Positions 18,396 to 27,677 of a stretch of 64,000 nt of DNA are shown here, one piece after another. The stretch lies in the NCBI RefSeq assembly GCF_900411315.1, contig NZ_LS990887.1, positions 1,053,324-1,117,323 on the forward strand, in the 5' to 3' direction. Below the pieces are notes generated by a model. It was not told where the DNA came from. It saw only the letters and a program-made list of their open reading frames with translations, and made no database searches. The position numbers and the translations under genes are program-made. How positions within the stretch are numbered: position 1 is the stretch's first letter; each line of letters begins with the position of its first letter. Source of the stretch: Corynebacterium senegalense (GTDB taxonomy: Bacteria; Actinomycetota; Actinomycetes; Mycobacteriales; Mycobacteriaceae).

Positions 18396-19178
18396 TCAGT
18401 CGAGGTAGCTGGTCTTCGTGGTGTTCAGCCACGCGTAGACCGCGCCGATGCCGAGGCCGCCGCCCACGAAGTTACCGAGCCACACCATCAGCCAGTTCAG
18501 GCTGATGTGCGCGGCGTCGAAGCCGGCCGGGTGGGGGTCGGCGATGAAGGCGAGGGTGAACAGCGAGAAGTTCGCGATGATGTGCTCGAGACCGAGGCCG
18601 ACGAAAATCGCGATGATCGGCAGGATGACCACGAACTTCGAAACGATGTCCGGCGCCTTGAGTGCACCCACGACCGCCATGTTCACCACGAAGTTCGCCC
18701 CGACGGCCTCGATGAACGCCCCGAGCGCCGGCTTGGCCAGCTTGCCCGCGGTGAGCGTGGAGATGAGGTGGGTGTTGTCCATCCCGCCCAGCTTCGCGGA
18801 CTGGCTCATGATGAACGCGACGAGGATCGCGCCGACCAGGTTGAACACCGTGGCCACCACCACGACCCATACGGCCTTGCCCCAGCCGAGGTCGCCGCGG
18901 GCGGCCGACCAAGACACGAACATCATGTCGCCCGTGGCAAGTTCGGCGCCCAGCACGATGATGGCGAACAGGCCCAGGCCGAAGAGGCTGGCGAAGACGA
19001 TGGATCCGGAGCCCGGCGCGAGCTTCTCGGCCACGTTGCCGGCCACGGCCGCGAAGGCCGTGCCGAGCGTCAGGTACATCCCGGCGAGCACGGCGCGCAC
19101 GGCGAAGCGGCCGAAATCCTTGTCCAAGAGCTCGACCTTTTTGGCCGCGCCGGTGTCGATTGCCTCGTGCAGTGCCAC
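18396..19178 (-). CDS. Formate/nitrite transporter (FNT family)
   Basis: 260 aa with six hydrophobic segments. Family features: GTAFAAVAGN near TM1/2, the ELATGDMMF loop, and NFVVNMAVVGA and HIIANFSLF, the second resembling the central pore motif. FNT channels move formate, nitrite or hydrosulfide. GTG start at 19178 follows GAGGAAGGAA. A possible -10 (TACCCT, 19250-19255) lies upstream. Placement beside fdhD favours formate as substrate (inference). Confidence 0.9.
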   Translation of the reverse strand: MALHEAIDTGAAKKVELLDKDFGRFAVRAVLAGMYLTLGTAFAAVAGNVAEKLAPGSGSIVFASLFGLGLFAIIVLGAELATGDMMFVSWSAARGDLGWGKAVWVVVVATVFNLVGAILVAFIMSQSAKLGGMDNTHLISTLTAGKLAKPALGAFIEAVGANFVVNMAVVGALKAPDIVSKFVVILPIIAIFVGLGLEHIIANFSLFTLAFIADPHPAGFDAAHISLNWLMVWLGNFVGGGLGIGAVYAWLNTTKTSYLD

Positions 19179-19317
19179 GGGTGTTCCTTCCTCGAGTGTC
19201 GTAATCCACCGAACGCCCGTTGGCCGGGCCGGCGCGGCGGTAAAGCAGCAGGGTAGATCTTAGGGGACGGCACCTGCCGCTTCGCGGCGAGTCTGCTGTT
19301 GACCGCGCGGGGCCGCG

Positions 19318-20121
19318 CTACACGACGCCGCGGGGCACGATCACGGGCGAGACTCCCGCCGGGTCGTCCCACACCTCGGCGCGCAACCCGTACGCCCGCG
19401 CCAGCACTTCGGGCGTCAGCGCCTCCCCGGGCGTGCCCTGCGCGATGACGCGGCCGTCCTTCATCACCACCATGGTGTCGGAGAACATCCCCGCCAGCAT
19501 CAGGTCGTGCAGAACCATCACCACCGCCTTGCCGCCGCGCGCCTGCCGGCGAGCGAGGTCGAGCATGGCCATCGCGTGCGCCGGGTCGAGGAAGGTGGTG
19601 GGCTCGTCGAGGAGCAGCACGGGTGTGTCCTGGGCGAGCGTCATGGCGAGCCAGACACGCTGACGCTGCCCTCCCGACAGGGCGGCGATGTCGCGCTCGA
19701 GCAGGTCCGAGATCCCCGCGGCCTCGCACGCCCGGGCGATGGCCTCGCGGTCGGCCGCGGACTGCCCCCGCAGACGCCCCTGGTGGGGGTGGCGCCCCCT
19801 GGCCACCAGCTCGCCCACGTAGAGCCCGTCGGGGGCGGACGGGTGCTGGGGCAGCAGCGCGATGAGGCGGGCTGCCTCCCGCGGCGACAGCGCGTGGACC
19901 TCCCCGCCGCCCACGGTGACGGAACCGGAGCGGGGAGCAACAAGCTTGGACATGGCCTTGAGCAGCGTCGATTTGCCGCACCCGTTCGGCCCGATCAGGG
20001 TGGTCACCTCACCCGCGCGGGCTTCAACGCTGACCCCGTGCAGGACTTCTGCGCCGTCGCCGTAGCCCGCGCGGATGTCCCGTGCCCGCAGCAGCGCCGC
20101 GCGCGTGTTTTCTTTCTCCAT
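19318..20121 (-). CDS. Iron-siderophore ABC transporter ATP-binding protein
   Basis: FecE/FhuC-type ATPase. Walker A GPNGCGKST, signature LSGGQRQRVWLAM, Walker B VLLLDEPT and the switch His (HDLMLAG) are all present. I prefer ATG 20121 (AAAGGTGAGGAAG site); a GTG at 20166 overlapping the upstream permease stop by four bases (GTGA) would add 15 non-conserved residues and remains possible. Third in order after the two permeases and the binding protein. Confidence 0.9.
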   Translation of the reverse strand: MEKENTRAALLRARDIRAGYGDGAEVLHGVSVEARAGEVTTLIGPNGCGKSTLLKAMSKLVAPRSGSVTVGGGEVHALSPREAARLIALLPQHPSAPDGLYVGELVARGRHPHQGRLRGQSAADREAIARACEAAGISDLLERDIAALSGGQRQRVWLAMTLAQDTPVLLLDEPTTFLDPAHAMAMLDLARRQARGGKAVVMVLHDLMLAGMFSDTMVVMKDGRVIAQGTPGEALTPEVLARAYGLRAEVWDDPAGVSPVIVPRGVV

Positions 20122-20162
20122 CTCTTCCTCACCTTTCACAGCCTGCCCCGCCGTTTTCTGAG

Positions 20163-21200
20163 TCACCGGGCCCTACCCGACTCCCGCCTCACCAGCACGA
20201 CGAGAGCGAGACCTCCGATCGCCGAGGACACCGCGCCGACCGGGGCGTTCGAGGGGATGAGCCCGGCCAGCACCGCGCATAAGCCGAGCAGCGCCGCCCC
20301 CGCCGCCGCCGAGACGACCGGCGGGGGCGTCGGGGTGCGGGCCACCATCCGGCCGAGGTGCGGGGCGAGAAGGGCGACGAACCCGATCGGCCCCACCGCG
20401 GAGACCACGACAGCGGAGACTCCGGTCGCGGCGACGAGCAGGGCGGTGCGCTGCCGCGTGACATTCACGCCTAGCGTTCCCGCCGAGGCGTCGTCGTGCG
20501 CCAGCAGGGGCAGGTCGCGTCCGCACCACAGGCCCAGCGCGACGAAGGGAACGAGCCCGGCGATCAGCGGGGCGATCGCCTCCATGCGCACGAACCCCGT
20601 CGAACCGGCCAGCCACGTCTGGGCCTCGGCGGCCCGCAGCACCTCCGCCTTGAGCAGGAGGTAGCTCACCGACGCCTGGAGCATGAGCGACAGGGCGAAG
20701 CCGGTGAGCACGATCCGGTCGCTCGTCCCCACCCCGCCGAGAAGGGTGAGCAGAGCCACGACGGCGACAGAGCCGACGAGCGCCAGGCACGCCCGCCACC
20801 AGAAGTCCGGCAGGCCGTCGGCGAACGCGGGGCGGAACGTCACCGTCCCGAGCACCACCAGGACCGCCGCCCCGGAGGTCACGCCCAGAATGTCCGGGGA
20901 GGCCAGCGGGTTGCGAGCCATGGTCTGCGTCCAGGCCCCGGCCATCCCCAGCGCCGCGCCGACGAGGAGCGTCGCGACGGCGACCGGCAGGCGCAGGTCC
21001 CACACCACCGCGATCGCCCGGGGAGTCCCGCCGCCGCGCAGCACCTCGATGACCTCCAGCGGGCTGAGCGCGACCGCGCCCTGCCCCAGCAGAAGGAGGT
21101 ACGAGACCGCGGCAACGCAAGAGAACACGGCGGTGGCGAGAACGCGCCGGGCCGCCCGGGAGCGGCGCTGCCGGTGGAGAACCTCGCTCGGGCCCGCCAT
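20163..21200 (-). CDS. FecCD-type iron-siderophore permease
   Basis: 345 aa, 9-10 membrane segments. Family motifs: RLPVAVATLLVGAALGMAGA, TMARNPLASPDILGVTSGA, and GPIGFVALLAPHLGRM, which contacts the ATPase. It follows the other permease gene without a gap (stop 21201, start 21200) and should pair with it as a heterodimer. Confidence 0.92.
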   Translation of the reverse strand: MAGPSEVLHRQRRSRAARRVLATAVFSCVAAVSYLLLLGQGAVALSPLEVIEVLRGGGTPRAIAVVWDLRLPVAVATLLVGAALGMAGAWTQTMARNPLASPDILGVTSGAAVLVVLGTVTFRPAFADGLPDFWWRACLALVGSVAVVALLTLLGGVGTSDRIVLTGFALSLMLQASVSYLLLKAEVLRAAEAQTWLAGSTGFVRMEAIAPLIAGLVPFVALGLWCGRDLPLLAHDDASAGTLGVNVTRQRTALLVAATGVSAVVVSAVGPIGFVALLAPHLGRMVARTPTPPPVVSAAAGAALLGLCAVLAGLIPSNAPVGAVSSAIGGLALVVLVRRESGRAR

Positions 21201-22178
21201 CTACGCCACCCCCCTGCGCCACCCGACGCCTCGGTGGACGGCAGCGATCAGTACCGGCGCGCCGAGGAAGGCCAGCACGACGGACATCTCGAGCTCCCCG
21301 GGCCGCAGGATGAGGCGGCCGGCGACGTCGGCAAGCAGGACCATCGTCCCCCCGAACAGCGCCGTGGGAAGGAGCAACGCCCTCACCTGCGGGCCGACGA
21401 CGCGCCGCATGACGTGCGGCGCCGCAAAACCGACGAAGGCCACCGGCCCCGCTGCGGCCGTGGCGCACCCCGCGAGGAGCACAACGCCCAGCGCGGCGCA
21501 GGCGCGCGCCAGCCGCGGGGACCCGCCGAGCGCGAGCGAGGTTTCCTCACCGAGCGCCAGCAGGTCGAGGGGGCGCGCGGCGAGCGCTGCGCAGACGCCG
21601 CCCGCCCCGAGCCCCGCCCAGGCCACGGCAGCGTCGCCGTAGCCCCGGCCGAAGGTCGATCCGACCGTCCAGTGGCGCATCCCGTCGAGCACGTCCGTGT
21701 CGAAGAGCCCGATGAGCATGGCCCCCGAGCGCAGCGCTGCGTCCACGCCCACCCCCACAAGAATCAGTGTGAGCGGGCTGCGAGCGCGCCGGGCGACCAG
21801 CATGACCACACCCGCAGCCCCCGCCGCGCCCACGAAGGCGAGGCCCGCCGTAGCACCCGCGCCGACTGCCGCGCCAACCGCTGTCCCCAGCGCCACGGTA
21901 AACGAGGCGCCGGCGGTGATGCCGATGAACCCGGGGTCCGCGAGCGGGTTGCGCGTCCACGCCTGGGCCAGCACACCCGCGACGGCGAGCGACGCGCCCA
22001 CCGCGAAAGCGACGAGGGTGCGGGGCACGCGCAGGTCCCAGACGATGCCGCGGATCTCGGCGCCACCCACACCGAGCAGCGCGTCTGCGACGTCGCCTGG
22101 AGAAACGGTGCGCGAGCCGAGCAGCAGGGAGGCCGCCACGGCCACCGCGGCAGCGGCGGCGAGGAGCCCGGTGGCCAA
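21201..22178 (-). CDS. FecCD-type iron-siderophore permease
   Basis: 325 aa from a TTG start at 22178 (no in-frame ATG or GTG after the upstream stop). Motifs DLRVPRTLVAFAVGASLAVAG, TRNPLADPGFIGITAGA and GPVAFVGFAAPHVMRRVVG match FecCD permeases. Heterodimer partner of the neighbouring permease. The TTG call is the weakest part: the protein could begin a few codons upstream with a non-standard start. Confidence 0.88.
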   Translation of the reverse strand: MATGLLAAAAAVAVAASLLLGSRTVSPGDVADALLGVGGAEIRGIVWDLRVPRTLVAFAVGASLAVAGVLAQAWTRNPLADPGFIGITAGASFTVALGTAVGAAVGAGATAGLAFVGAAGAAGVVMLVARRARSPLTLILVGVGVDAALRSGAMLIGLFDTDVLDGMRHWTVGSTFGRGYGDAAVAWAGLGAGGVCAALAARPLDLLALGEETSLALGGSPRLARACAALGVVLLAGCATAAAGPVAFVGFAAPHVMRRVVGPQVRALLLPTALFGGTMVLLADVAGRLILRPGELEMSVVLAFLGAPVLIAAVHRGVGWRRGVA

Positions 22179-22213
22179 CGCCCTGCCCCGCGGGTCGCGC
22201 TTCGCGGGGGAGA

Positions 22214-23158
22214 TCAGGACAGCTGCCCCTCAAACTTGTCGATCGCCCAGGGGATGGTCACCGGGTTCGGCATGCTCATGGCGTTGCCCACGTCCGTCTC
22301 CAGGTAGCGCACGCGCCCGTCGCGCACCACCTCGAGCCCCTGGAATGTCGCGTCGTTCTTCAGGGCGTCGGCGGCCCCGTTGTAGTCGAGCACGAAGAGG
22401 TAGTCGACGTCGTTGAGGGAGGCATAGTTCTCCGGCGCGTAGTCCACGAAGAAGCTCGAGCCGTCGCCCTGCAGCTGCTCGGGGATGGTGAAGCCGAGGT
22501 CCTCGATGAATTGTCCGCGTCCGTCGCCCGAGGTGTAGAGACCGATCTTGCCGTCGTAGGGCATCACGATCGCGGCGCGCTTGCCCTGCAGCTCGGGGTG
22601 ATCCCGCTTGAAGTCGGCGAACGCCTTCTCGGTCTCCTCGATGAGCTTCTCGCCTTGCGACGCCTTACCCACCGCCCCGGCGATCGTTTCCACCTGCTTG
22701 TCCCAGGGGATCTGCCAGTCCTCGTAGCCCTCCGGCTTGAGGGCGGTCGGGGCGATCTTTTCCAGGGACTCCTTCGCCTGCGCGTCGACGGCCTGGTTCA
22801 CGGCGATGATCTGCGTGGGGTCCGAGGCGGTGACCTGCTCCAGGACGTCGGCGGTGAACCCGCTGGCGGTGTTGTAGATGGTCGCCGGGGTGGCGTCGCC
22901 AAGCAGCTCATTCGACCAGGGACCCACGCCGGAGGGGTCGCCGTCACCCTGCGCGCCCCAGGGAGCGATGGCGACCGGGGTGACGTCGAGGGCGAGAAGC
23001 GTGTCGACGTCACCGAGGCCGAGGCTGGCCACGCGCATGTCCTGGCCCGCCTGCTCGGCGGCCGGCTCCCCCTCACCGCGCGAGCACCCGGCGAGGGCGA
23101 GGGCGGCGGCGGTGATGGCGGCGACGGCCACCGTGGGCTTTCTTCCCAGAAGACTCAT
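22214..23158 (-). CDS. Iron-siderophore substrate-binding lipoprotein
   Basis: 314 aa. Signal peptide with lipobox LALAGC (Cys25), then a class III periplasmic-binding fold: N-lobe containing VASLGLGDVDTLLALDVTP, a long helix, and the C-lobe ending in IPWAIDKFEGQL. Such FepB/CeuE-type proteins capture ferric siderophores on the cell surface. First gene of the four-gene transporter operon; divergent from the reductase-like gene, with a DtxR-like box between. Confidence 0.92.
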   Translation of the reverse strand: MSLLGRKPTVAVAAITAAALALAGCSRGEGEPAAEQAGQDMRVASLGLGDVDTLLALDVTPVAIAPWGAQGDGDPSGVGPWSNELLGDATPATIYNTASGFTADVLEQVTASDPTQIIAVNQAVDAQAKESLEKIAPTALKPEGYEDWQIPWDKQVETIAGAVGKASQGEKLIEETEKAFADFKRDHPELQGKRAAIVMPYDGKIGLYTSGDGRGQFIEDLGFTIPEQLQGDGSSFFVDYAPENYASLNDVDYLFVLDYNGAADALKNDATFQGLEVVRDGRVRYLETDVGNAMSMPNPVTIPWAIDKFEGQLS

Positions 23159-23241
23159 GTGTTTCCTTCCCTGGCCCGAGCCAGATCCACACCCAGGCCG
23201 AATAAAGGCACAACGGTGTTCCGAAATTAAAGGGTCGGACG

Positions 23242-23247
23242 TATACT
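23242..23247 (+). promoter_or_regulatory. -10 box for the siderophore-interacting protein gene
   Basis: TATACT (23242-23247) lies ~55 nt before the start codon, with the DtxR-like box directly downstream. The complement (AGTATA) may contribute to the divergent transporter promoter. Confidence 0.45.
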
Positions 23248-23264
23248 AGAGCGCGATCCGGCCA

Positions 23265-23283
23265 TTAAGCAAGCCTTACCTCA
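23265..23283. promoter_or_regulatory. DtxR-like iron-regulator box
   Basis: TTAAGCAAGCCTTACCTCA matches 13 of 19 positions of the classical DtxR operator (TTAGGTTAGGCTAACCTAA). It lies just downstream of the TATACT -10 of the plus-strand gene, where bound repressor would block transcription, and upstream of the divergent transporter operon. Repression by Fe-DtxR is inferred. Confidence 0.6.
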
Positions 23284-23302
23284 CCAACTTTCGATGGAGA
23301 TC

Positions 23303-24094
23303 ATGTCGACACACCTCCTCCACCCCGTCACCCTCGTCGCCAACGAGATGCTCAAGCCGCGCCTGCACCGGCTGACGTTTACCTCGGAGGCCTTCGCCGA
23401 CTTCCCGCTGAGCGGCCCGGACGAGTTCTTCGGGCTCGTCATGCCCAAGGAGGGCCGGGAGTTCACGCCGTTCAGCATCGACGGCGTGAACATCCGCGCC
23501 GCCGTAGCCGCTCTGCCAGAGGAAACACGCCCCAACCTGCGCTGGTACACCATCCGCAGCCTCGACAGGCAACGGAAGCTTATCGACGTCGACGTCGTGA
23601 CCCACGGGGACTCCGGGCCGGGCTCCCGGTGGATCCGCCGCGCGCGGCCCGGCGACACGGCTGGCATGTTCACCTGCCCCGCGCTGTGGACCCCGCCCAC
23701 CGGCTCCCAGCTACTCGTCGCCGACGCCTCTGCGCTCCCGGCGCTGCGCCACATCCTCGCCTACCAGCGGGCCAACGCGCCGGAGGCACTGGCCGAGACC
23801 CACGTCGTCGCCGTGGTGACATCCCACGACGAGGTGGAGGACGGGCTTGCGGAGCAGTGGGGCACGGCCGTGCGCTCCCTCGACGTCGTGGAGGCCGCGA
23901 AGACACTCGAGACCGCGCGGACACTGACACTGCTGCGCGAGCGCTTCTCCCCCGCGCCGCCGCGCTCCGTGTGGGTCTCCGGCGAAGGCGACCTCACGAA
24001 GGCCGTGCGCGCACTAGCGGTGAAGGGGTGGGGCCTGCCCGCGGAGAAGGTCGTGTGGGTTCCCTTCTGGTTCCACGGCAGGGCCCGCCCCTGA
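23303..24094 (+). CDS. Siderophore-interacting flavoprotein (ViuB/SIP family)
   Basis: Predicted FAD-dependent reductase that releases iron from ferric siderophores in the cytoplasm. 263 aa from ATG 23303, which has a GGAG site; another ATG at 23294 is in frame but poorly spaced. The flavin-binding RxYT motif is RWYTIRS (Arg80-Thr83), followed by the NAD(P)H domain with ADASALPALRHIL and VSGEGDLTKAVR. Divergent from the iron-siderophore transporter and probably co-regulated by DtxR. Confidence 0.9.
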   Translation: MSTHLLHPVTLVANEMLKPRLHRLTFTSEAFADFPLSGPDEFFGLVMPKEGREFTPFSIDGVNIRAAVAALPEETRPNLRWYTIRSLDRQRKLIDVDVVTHGDSGPGSRWIRRARPGDTAGMFTCPALWTPPTGSQLLVADASALPALRHILAYQRANAPEALAETHVVAVVTSHDEVEDGLAEQWGTAVRSLDVVEAAKTLETARTLTLLRERFSPAPPRSVWVSGEGDLTKAVRALAVKGWGLPAEKVVWVPFWFHGRARP

Positions 24095-24095
24095 A

Positions 24096-24155
24096 GACGA
24101 GCACATGAGCCCCGGAGGGCCGCTATTGCGCCCGTTTCAGGCGCACATGCTCGTC
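24096..24155. other. Nested inverted repeat after the siderophore-interacting protein gene
   Basis: GACGAGCA (24096-24103) pairs with TGCTCGTC (24148-24155), enclosing TGCGCC/GGCGCA. There is no T run, but the position suggests a transcription stop or mRNA 3' stabiliser for the plus-strand gene. Confidence 0.4.
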
Positions 24156-24174
24156 CCACCCACCCGAAACACGA

Positions 24175-24213
24175 CAAACCCCCGCTCAACCCGGAAAGGG
24201 GCGGGGCGGGGGT
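24175..24213 (-). terminator. Rho-independent terminator after rplE
   Basis: On the minus strand ACCCCCGC...GCGGGGGT forms the stem, followed by TTTGTCGTGTTT. Ends rplN-rplX-rplE. Confidence 0.7.
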
Positions 24214-24234
24214 GTGACGTCGTGAAGCGAAGCC

Positions 24235-24813
24235 TTAGGCCTGCTGCATCTTGCCGTCCTTGTCGACGAACGGGAAGCCGAGGTGGCGCAGGAGAGCGCG
24301 GCCCTCGTCGTCGTTCGTCGCGGTGGTGACGAGCGTGATGTCCATGCCGCGGACGCGATCGATCTTGTCGATGTCGATCTCGTAGAACATGGTCTGCTCG
24401 GTCAGGCCGAAGGTGTAGTTGCCGGCGCCGTCGAACTGCTTGTCGTTCAGGCCGCGGAAGTCACGAATACGCGGCAGAGCGACGTTGAGCAGGCGGTCCA
24501 GGAACTCCCACATGCGGTCGCCGCGGAGGGTGACCTTCGCGCCGATCGGCATGCCCTCACGGAGCTTGAAGTTCGCGATGGACTTCTTCGCGCGACGCAG
24601 CTGCGGCTTCTGGCCGGTGATCGCGGTCAGGTCCTCGAGCGCGCCGTTGATGACCTTGGAGTCGCGTGCGGCGTCGCCGACACCCATGTTGACGACGATC
24701 TTGGTCAGGCCCGGGATCTGCATGACGTTGTCGTAGCCGAACTCCTCGTTGAGCTTGGCGCGGATGTCGTCCTTGTAGCGGGTCTTGAGCCGCGGGGTGT
24801 AGTTCTCAGCCAT
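24235..24813 (-). CDS. rplE: 50S ribosomal protein L5
   Basis: 5S rRNA-binding protein of the central protuberance, contacting the P-site tRNA. 192 aa, with [36 protein letters not shown] and the C-terminal region [16 protein letters not shown]. Last gene of the three-gene rplN cluster; the usual next gene rpsN is absent. Confidence 0.97.
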   Translation of the reverse strand: MAENYTPRLKTRYKDDIRAKLNEEFGYDNVMQIPGLTKIVVNMGVGDAARDSKVINGALEDLTAITGQKPQLRRAKKSIANFKLREGMPIGAKVTLRGDRMWEFLDRLLNVALPRIRDFRGLNDKQFDGAGNYTFGLTEQTMFYEIDIDKIDRVRGMDITLVTTATNDDEGRALLRHLGFPFVDKDGKMQQA

Positions 24814-24815
24814 GC

Positions 24816-25130
24816 TTAGATGTCCTTCCCGTTCGACTTGGCAACGCGGACCTTCTTGCCGTTCTCATCGAAGCGGTAGCCCACGCGGGTCGGGGTGCCG
24901 TCGGAGTCGAGGACCATCACGTTGGAGACGTGGATCGGAGCCTCCTGGGTGACGATGCCGCCAGACTCGGCGCCGCGCTCGTTGTAGGAGTTCGCAACGT
25001 GCTTCTTGATGCGGTTCACGCCCTCGACGAGGACCTTGTTGCGCTGCGGGTAGGCCTCGATGACCTTGCCCTGAGCGCCCTTGTCCTTGCCGGAAATGAC
25101 CTGGACCATATCGCCCTTCTTGATCTTCAT
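24816..25130 (-). CDS. rplX: 50S ribosomal protein L24
   Basis: Early-assembly protein with a KOW motif ([17 protein letters not shown]). 104 aa. Its GGAGGTGA ribosome binding site lies inside the last codons of rplN. Confidence 0.97.
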   Translation of the reverse strand: MKIKKGDMVQVISGKDKGAQGKVIEAYPQRNKVLVEGVNRIKKHVANSYNERGAESGGIVTQEAPIHVSNVMVLDSDGTPTRVGYRFDENGKKVRVAKSNGKDI

Positions 25131-25132
25131 AC

Positions 25133-25501
25133 TTAGATCACCTCCGGTGCGAGAGACACAATCTTCATGAAGCGCTTGTCGCGCAGCTCGCGCGCGACCG
25201 GGCCGAAGATACGGGTGCCGCGGGGCTCGGTGTCGTTCTTGATCAGAACGGCAGCGTTCTCGTCGAATGCGATGTAGGAGCCGTCCGGGCGACGGGTCTC
25301 CTTCTTCGCGCGGACGATGACGGCGCGGACGACCTCACCCTCCTTGACGTTGCCGCCGGGGGCGGCTTCCTTCACGGTGGCGACAATCGTGTCGCCGATG
25401 CCGGCGAAGCGTCGGACAGAGCCACCGAGCACGCGGATGCAGAGGATCTCTCGTGCACCGGTGTTGTCGGCGACCTTCAGACGCGATTCTTGCTGAATCA
25501 C
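25133..25501 (-). CDS. rplN: 50S ribosomal protein L14
   Basis: 122 aa from GTG 25501 ([19 protein letters not shown]), with an AGGAGACC site; an ATG at 25561 would add 20 unrelated residues. L14 signature [21 protein letters not shown] is recognisable. First gene of the cluster, separated from rpsQ by thiD, an oxidoreductase and phoX. Confidence 0.97.
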   Translation of the reverse strand: MIQQESRLKVADNTGAREILCIRVLGGSVRRFAGIGDTIVATVKEAAPGGNVKEGEVVRAVIVRAKKETRRPDGSYIAFDENAAVLIKNDTEPRGTRIFGPVARELRDKRFMKIVSLAPEVI

Positions 25502-25761
25502 TGTGGTCTCCTGACCTGGTTGAATGTGCGCCAGATTTCCGTCCTGCACGCACGTGGTCACTTAGCTTTTCGCCTGAAGCTTATCGACGGACCCCGTCGG
25601 CCATCAGGCCGTGCGGTGCCGAAGGGTCTCGGGGCTTTCACTCGGAAACGCGCGTCCACCCCGACCAGTTCCAGGCAACTGTGGTATTTAACCACACTGC
25701 CTGCGCGGAACCCAAATCTCGGTGGCCCTTGATGCGGTGCCGATGCGATAGAAATGGAGGC

Positions 25762-26598
25762 ATGTCTCAGCAGCTCCAGCAACCCAGGGTCCTCTCGATC
25801 GCCGGCACCGACCCGACCGGCGGCGCGGGGGTTCAGGCCGACCTCAAATCCATCGCCGCGGCGGGCGGCTACGGCATGGCGGTGGTGACCTCCCTGCTGG
25901 CCCAGAACACCCGCGGCGTGCAGGAGATCCACACTCCCCCGCAGTCCTTCCTCACCGCACAGCTCTCCTCGGTGTTCGACGACGTCGAGGTGGACGCCGT
26001 GAAGATCGGCATGCTTGGCAACGCCACCGTGACGCGCACCGTCTCCGAATTCCTGCGCCTCCACCCGGTGGGCGTGGTGGTCGTGGACCCGGTCATGGTG
26101 GCCACCTCCGGCGACCGGCTGCTCAGCGCCGACGCGGAGGAGGCGGTGCGCGAGTTCATCCGCGAGCACGCGACGGTGGTGACCCCGAACATCCCGGAGC
26201 TGGCGGTGATGCTCGGCACCGCGCCCGCCGCGACCTTCGAGGAGGCCGTCGAGCAGGGCGCGCGCTACGCGGCGGCCGCGGGCGTCGACGTGCTGGTCAA
26301 GGGCGGCCACCTCACGGGACCCGTGGCTTCGAACGCGCTCGTCTCCGCCGACGGCTCGGCCCACGTCATCGACCTGCCCCGCGTGGACACGGCGAACACC
26401 CACGGCACCGGCTGCTCGCTCTCCTCGGCACTGGCCACGCGCATGCTTCTCGACGCCACCCCCGCCGCAGCCGCCGAGTGGGCCTCGCACTGGCTGCACG
26501 AGGCAATAGTCCACGCGGACGCCCTGCACGTCGGCCACGGCAACGGGCCGGTGGACCACTTCCACCGGCTGCGCCGCCTCGCTGGCGGCGAAAGTTAG
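25762..26598 (+). CDS. thiD: Hydroxymethylpyrimidine/phosphomethylpyrimidine kinase
   Basis: Phosphorylates HMP and HMP-P for thiamine synthesis. 278 aa from ATG 25762 after AATGGAGG; a longer upstream frame overlaps the rplN promoter and is rejected. Ribokinase-type motifs: SIAGTDPTGGAGVQADLK at the N-terminus and the anion-hole/catalytic DTANTHGTGCSLSSA near the C-terminus. No TPP riboswitch is visible upstream. Its stop overlaps the stop of the convergent oxidoreductase by four bases. Confidence 0.93.
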   Translation: MSQQLQQPRVLSIAGTDPTGGAGVQADLKSIAAAGGYGMAVVTSLLAQNTRGVQEIHTPPQSFLTAQLSSVFDDVEVDAVKIGMLGNATVTRTVSEFLRLHPVGVVVVDPVMVATSGDRLLSADAEEAVREFIREHATVVTPNIPELAVMLGTAPAATFEEAVEQGARYAAAAGVDVLVKGGHLTGPVASNALVSADGSAHVIDLPRVDTANTHGTGCSLSSALATRMLLDATPAAAAEWASHWLHEAIVHADALHVGHGNGPVDHFHRLRRLAGGES

Positions 26599-27632
26599 CT
26601 GCCCGCCGGGACCCAGCCGAGCGCGGGGGCGATGTGCTCGGCGAAGTCGGCGAGGATCTTCACGTTGGCGTCCACGCCGAGCTGGTTGGGGATGGTGAGC
26701 ATGAGCGTGTCGGCCGCCTGGATCGACGGGTCGGCCGCGAGCTCCTCGATGATTGCGTCGGGCTCGGCCGCGTAGGTCTTGCCGAAGGTGACCTGCCGGC
26801 CCTCCCCCAGCGAGCCGATCTGCTCGGCGCCGCCCTGCAGCCCGAACATGCGGCGGGACTGCTCGTCGACGATGGGGAAGATACTGCGCGAGACGGAGAC
26901 GCGGGGCTGCCAGTCGTGGCCCGCTTCCGCCCAGGTGTCGCGGTAGCGCTGGATCTGCCGGGCCTGGAGCTCGCCGAGGGAGGACCCGTCGGCCTCGCTG
27001 ATGAGGGTGGAGCTCATGAGGTTCACGCCGTCGCGGGCAGCCTGCTCGGCGGAGTCGAAGGACCCGGCTCCCCACCAGACGCGGCGCGCCGCACCCGGCG
27101 CGTGGGGCATGACGGGCAGCGGGATGCCCGGGTGGTACATCCGCGGGTACTGCTTTTCCAGGGGCGCGGAGGTGGCCACGCCCTCGCCGCGCAGGGCGGC
27201 CATGAAGCGCTCGAAGTTGCGCCTGGCCAAGTCGGCGCCGTTGTCGGCAGCAGCGGTGAACCCGAAGGCCTCCCAGCCCTTGTCGGCGGGCTCGGGTGAG
27301 CCACGGGAGACGCCGAGGGCCACGCGCTCGTCGGAAAGCAGGTCGAGCGTGGCGATGTCCTCGGCGAGCTGCAGCGGGTTGGCGTAGCGCATGTCCAGCA
27401 CGCCGGTGCCGACCTCGATGTTTTTCGTCACCGCGGCCATCGCGGACAAGAGCGCGACGGGCGAGGCGAACTGCGGGGCGAAGTGGTGGACGCGCACGTA
27501 GGCGCCGTTGACGCCGATCGCGTCCGCCTGCCTGGCGATCTCGACGGTGTCCTGCAGGGTCTGCTTCGCGCCCGGGCCCGCCTGCCCGGGCAGGGCGTAG
27601 TGGCCGAATGAGAGGAATCCGAATGACTTCAT
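26595..27632 (-). CDS. LLM-class flavin-dependent oxidoreductase
   Basis: 345 aa TIM-barrel monooxygenase of the bacterial luciferase-like family (PF00296): HHFAPQFASPVALLSAMAA, TGVLDMRYANPLQLAEDIATLD and SDERVALGVSRGSPE are typical. These enzymes use reduced FMN to oxidise varied organics; the substrate is not predictable. No partner flavin reductase is adjacent. Confidence 0.87.
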   Translation of the reverse strand: MKSFGFLSFGHYALPGQAGPGAKQTLQDTVEIARQADAIGVNGAYVRVHHFAPQFASPVALLSAMAAVTKNIEVGTGVLDMRYANPLQLAEDIATLDLLSDERVALGVSRGSPEPADKGWEAFGFTAAADNGADLARRNFERFMAALRGEGVATSAPLEKQYPRMYHPGIPLPVMPHAPGAARRVWWGAGSFDSAEQAARDGVNLMSSTLISEADGSSLGELQARQIQRYRDTWAEAGHDWQPRVSVSRSIFPIVDEQSRRMFGLQGGAEQIGSLGEGRQVTFGKTYAAEPDAIIEELAADPSIQAADTLMLTIPNQLGVDANVKILADFAEHIAPALGWVPAGS

Positions 27633-27677
27633 GCCCTCAACAACGTGGACACGTCATCATTTATTCCCGCCGGGGCC

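Noticed and set aside
25502..25761. TPP riboswitch upstream of thiD
   Set aside because: No THI-box-like conserved segments are recognisable; only short palindromes are present.
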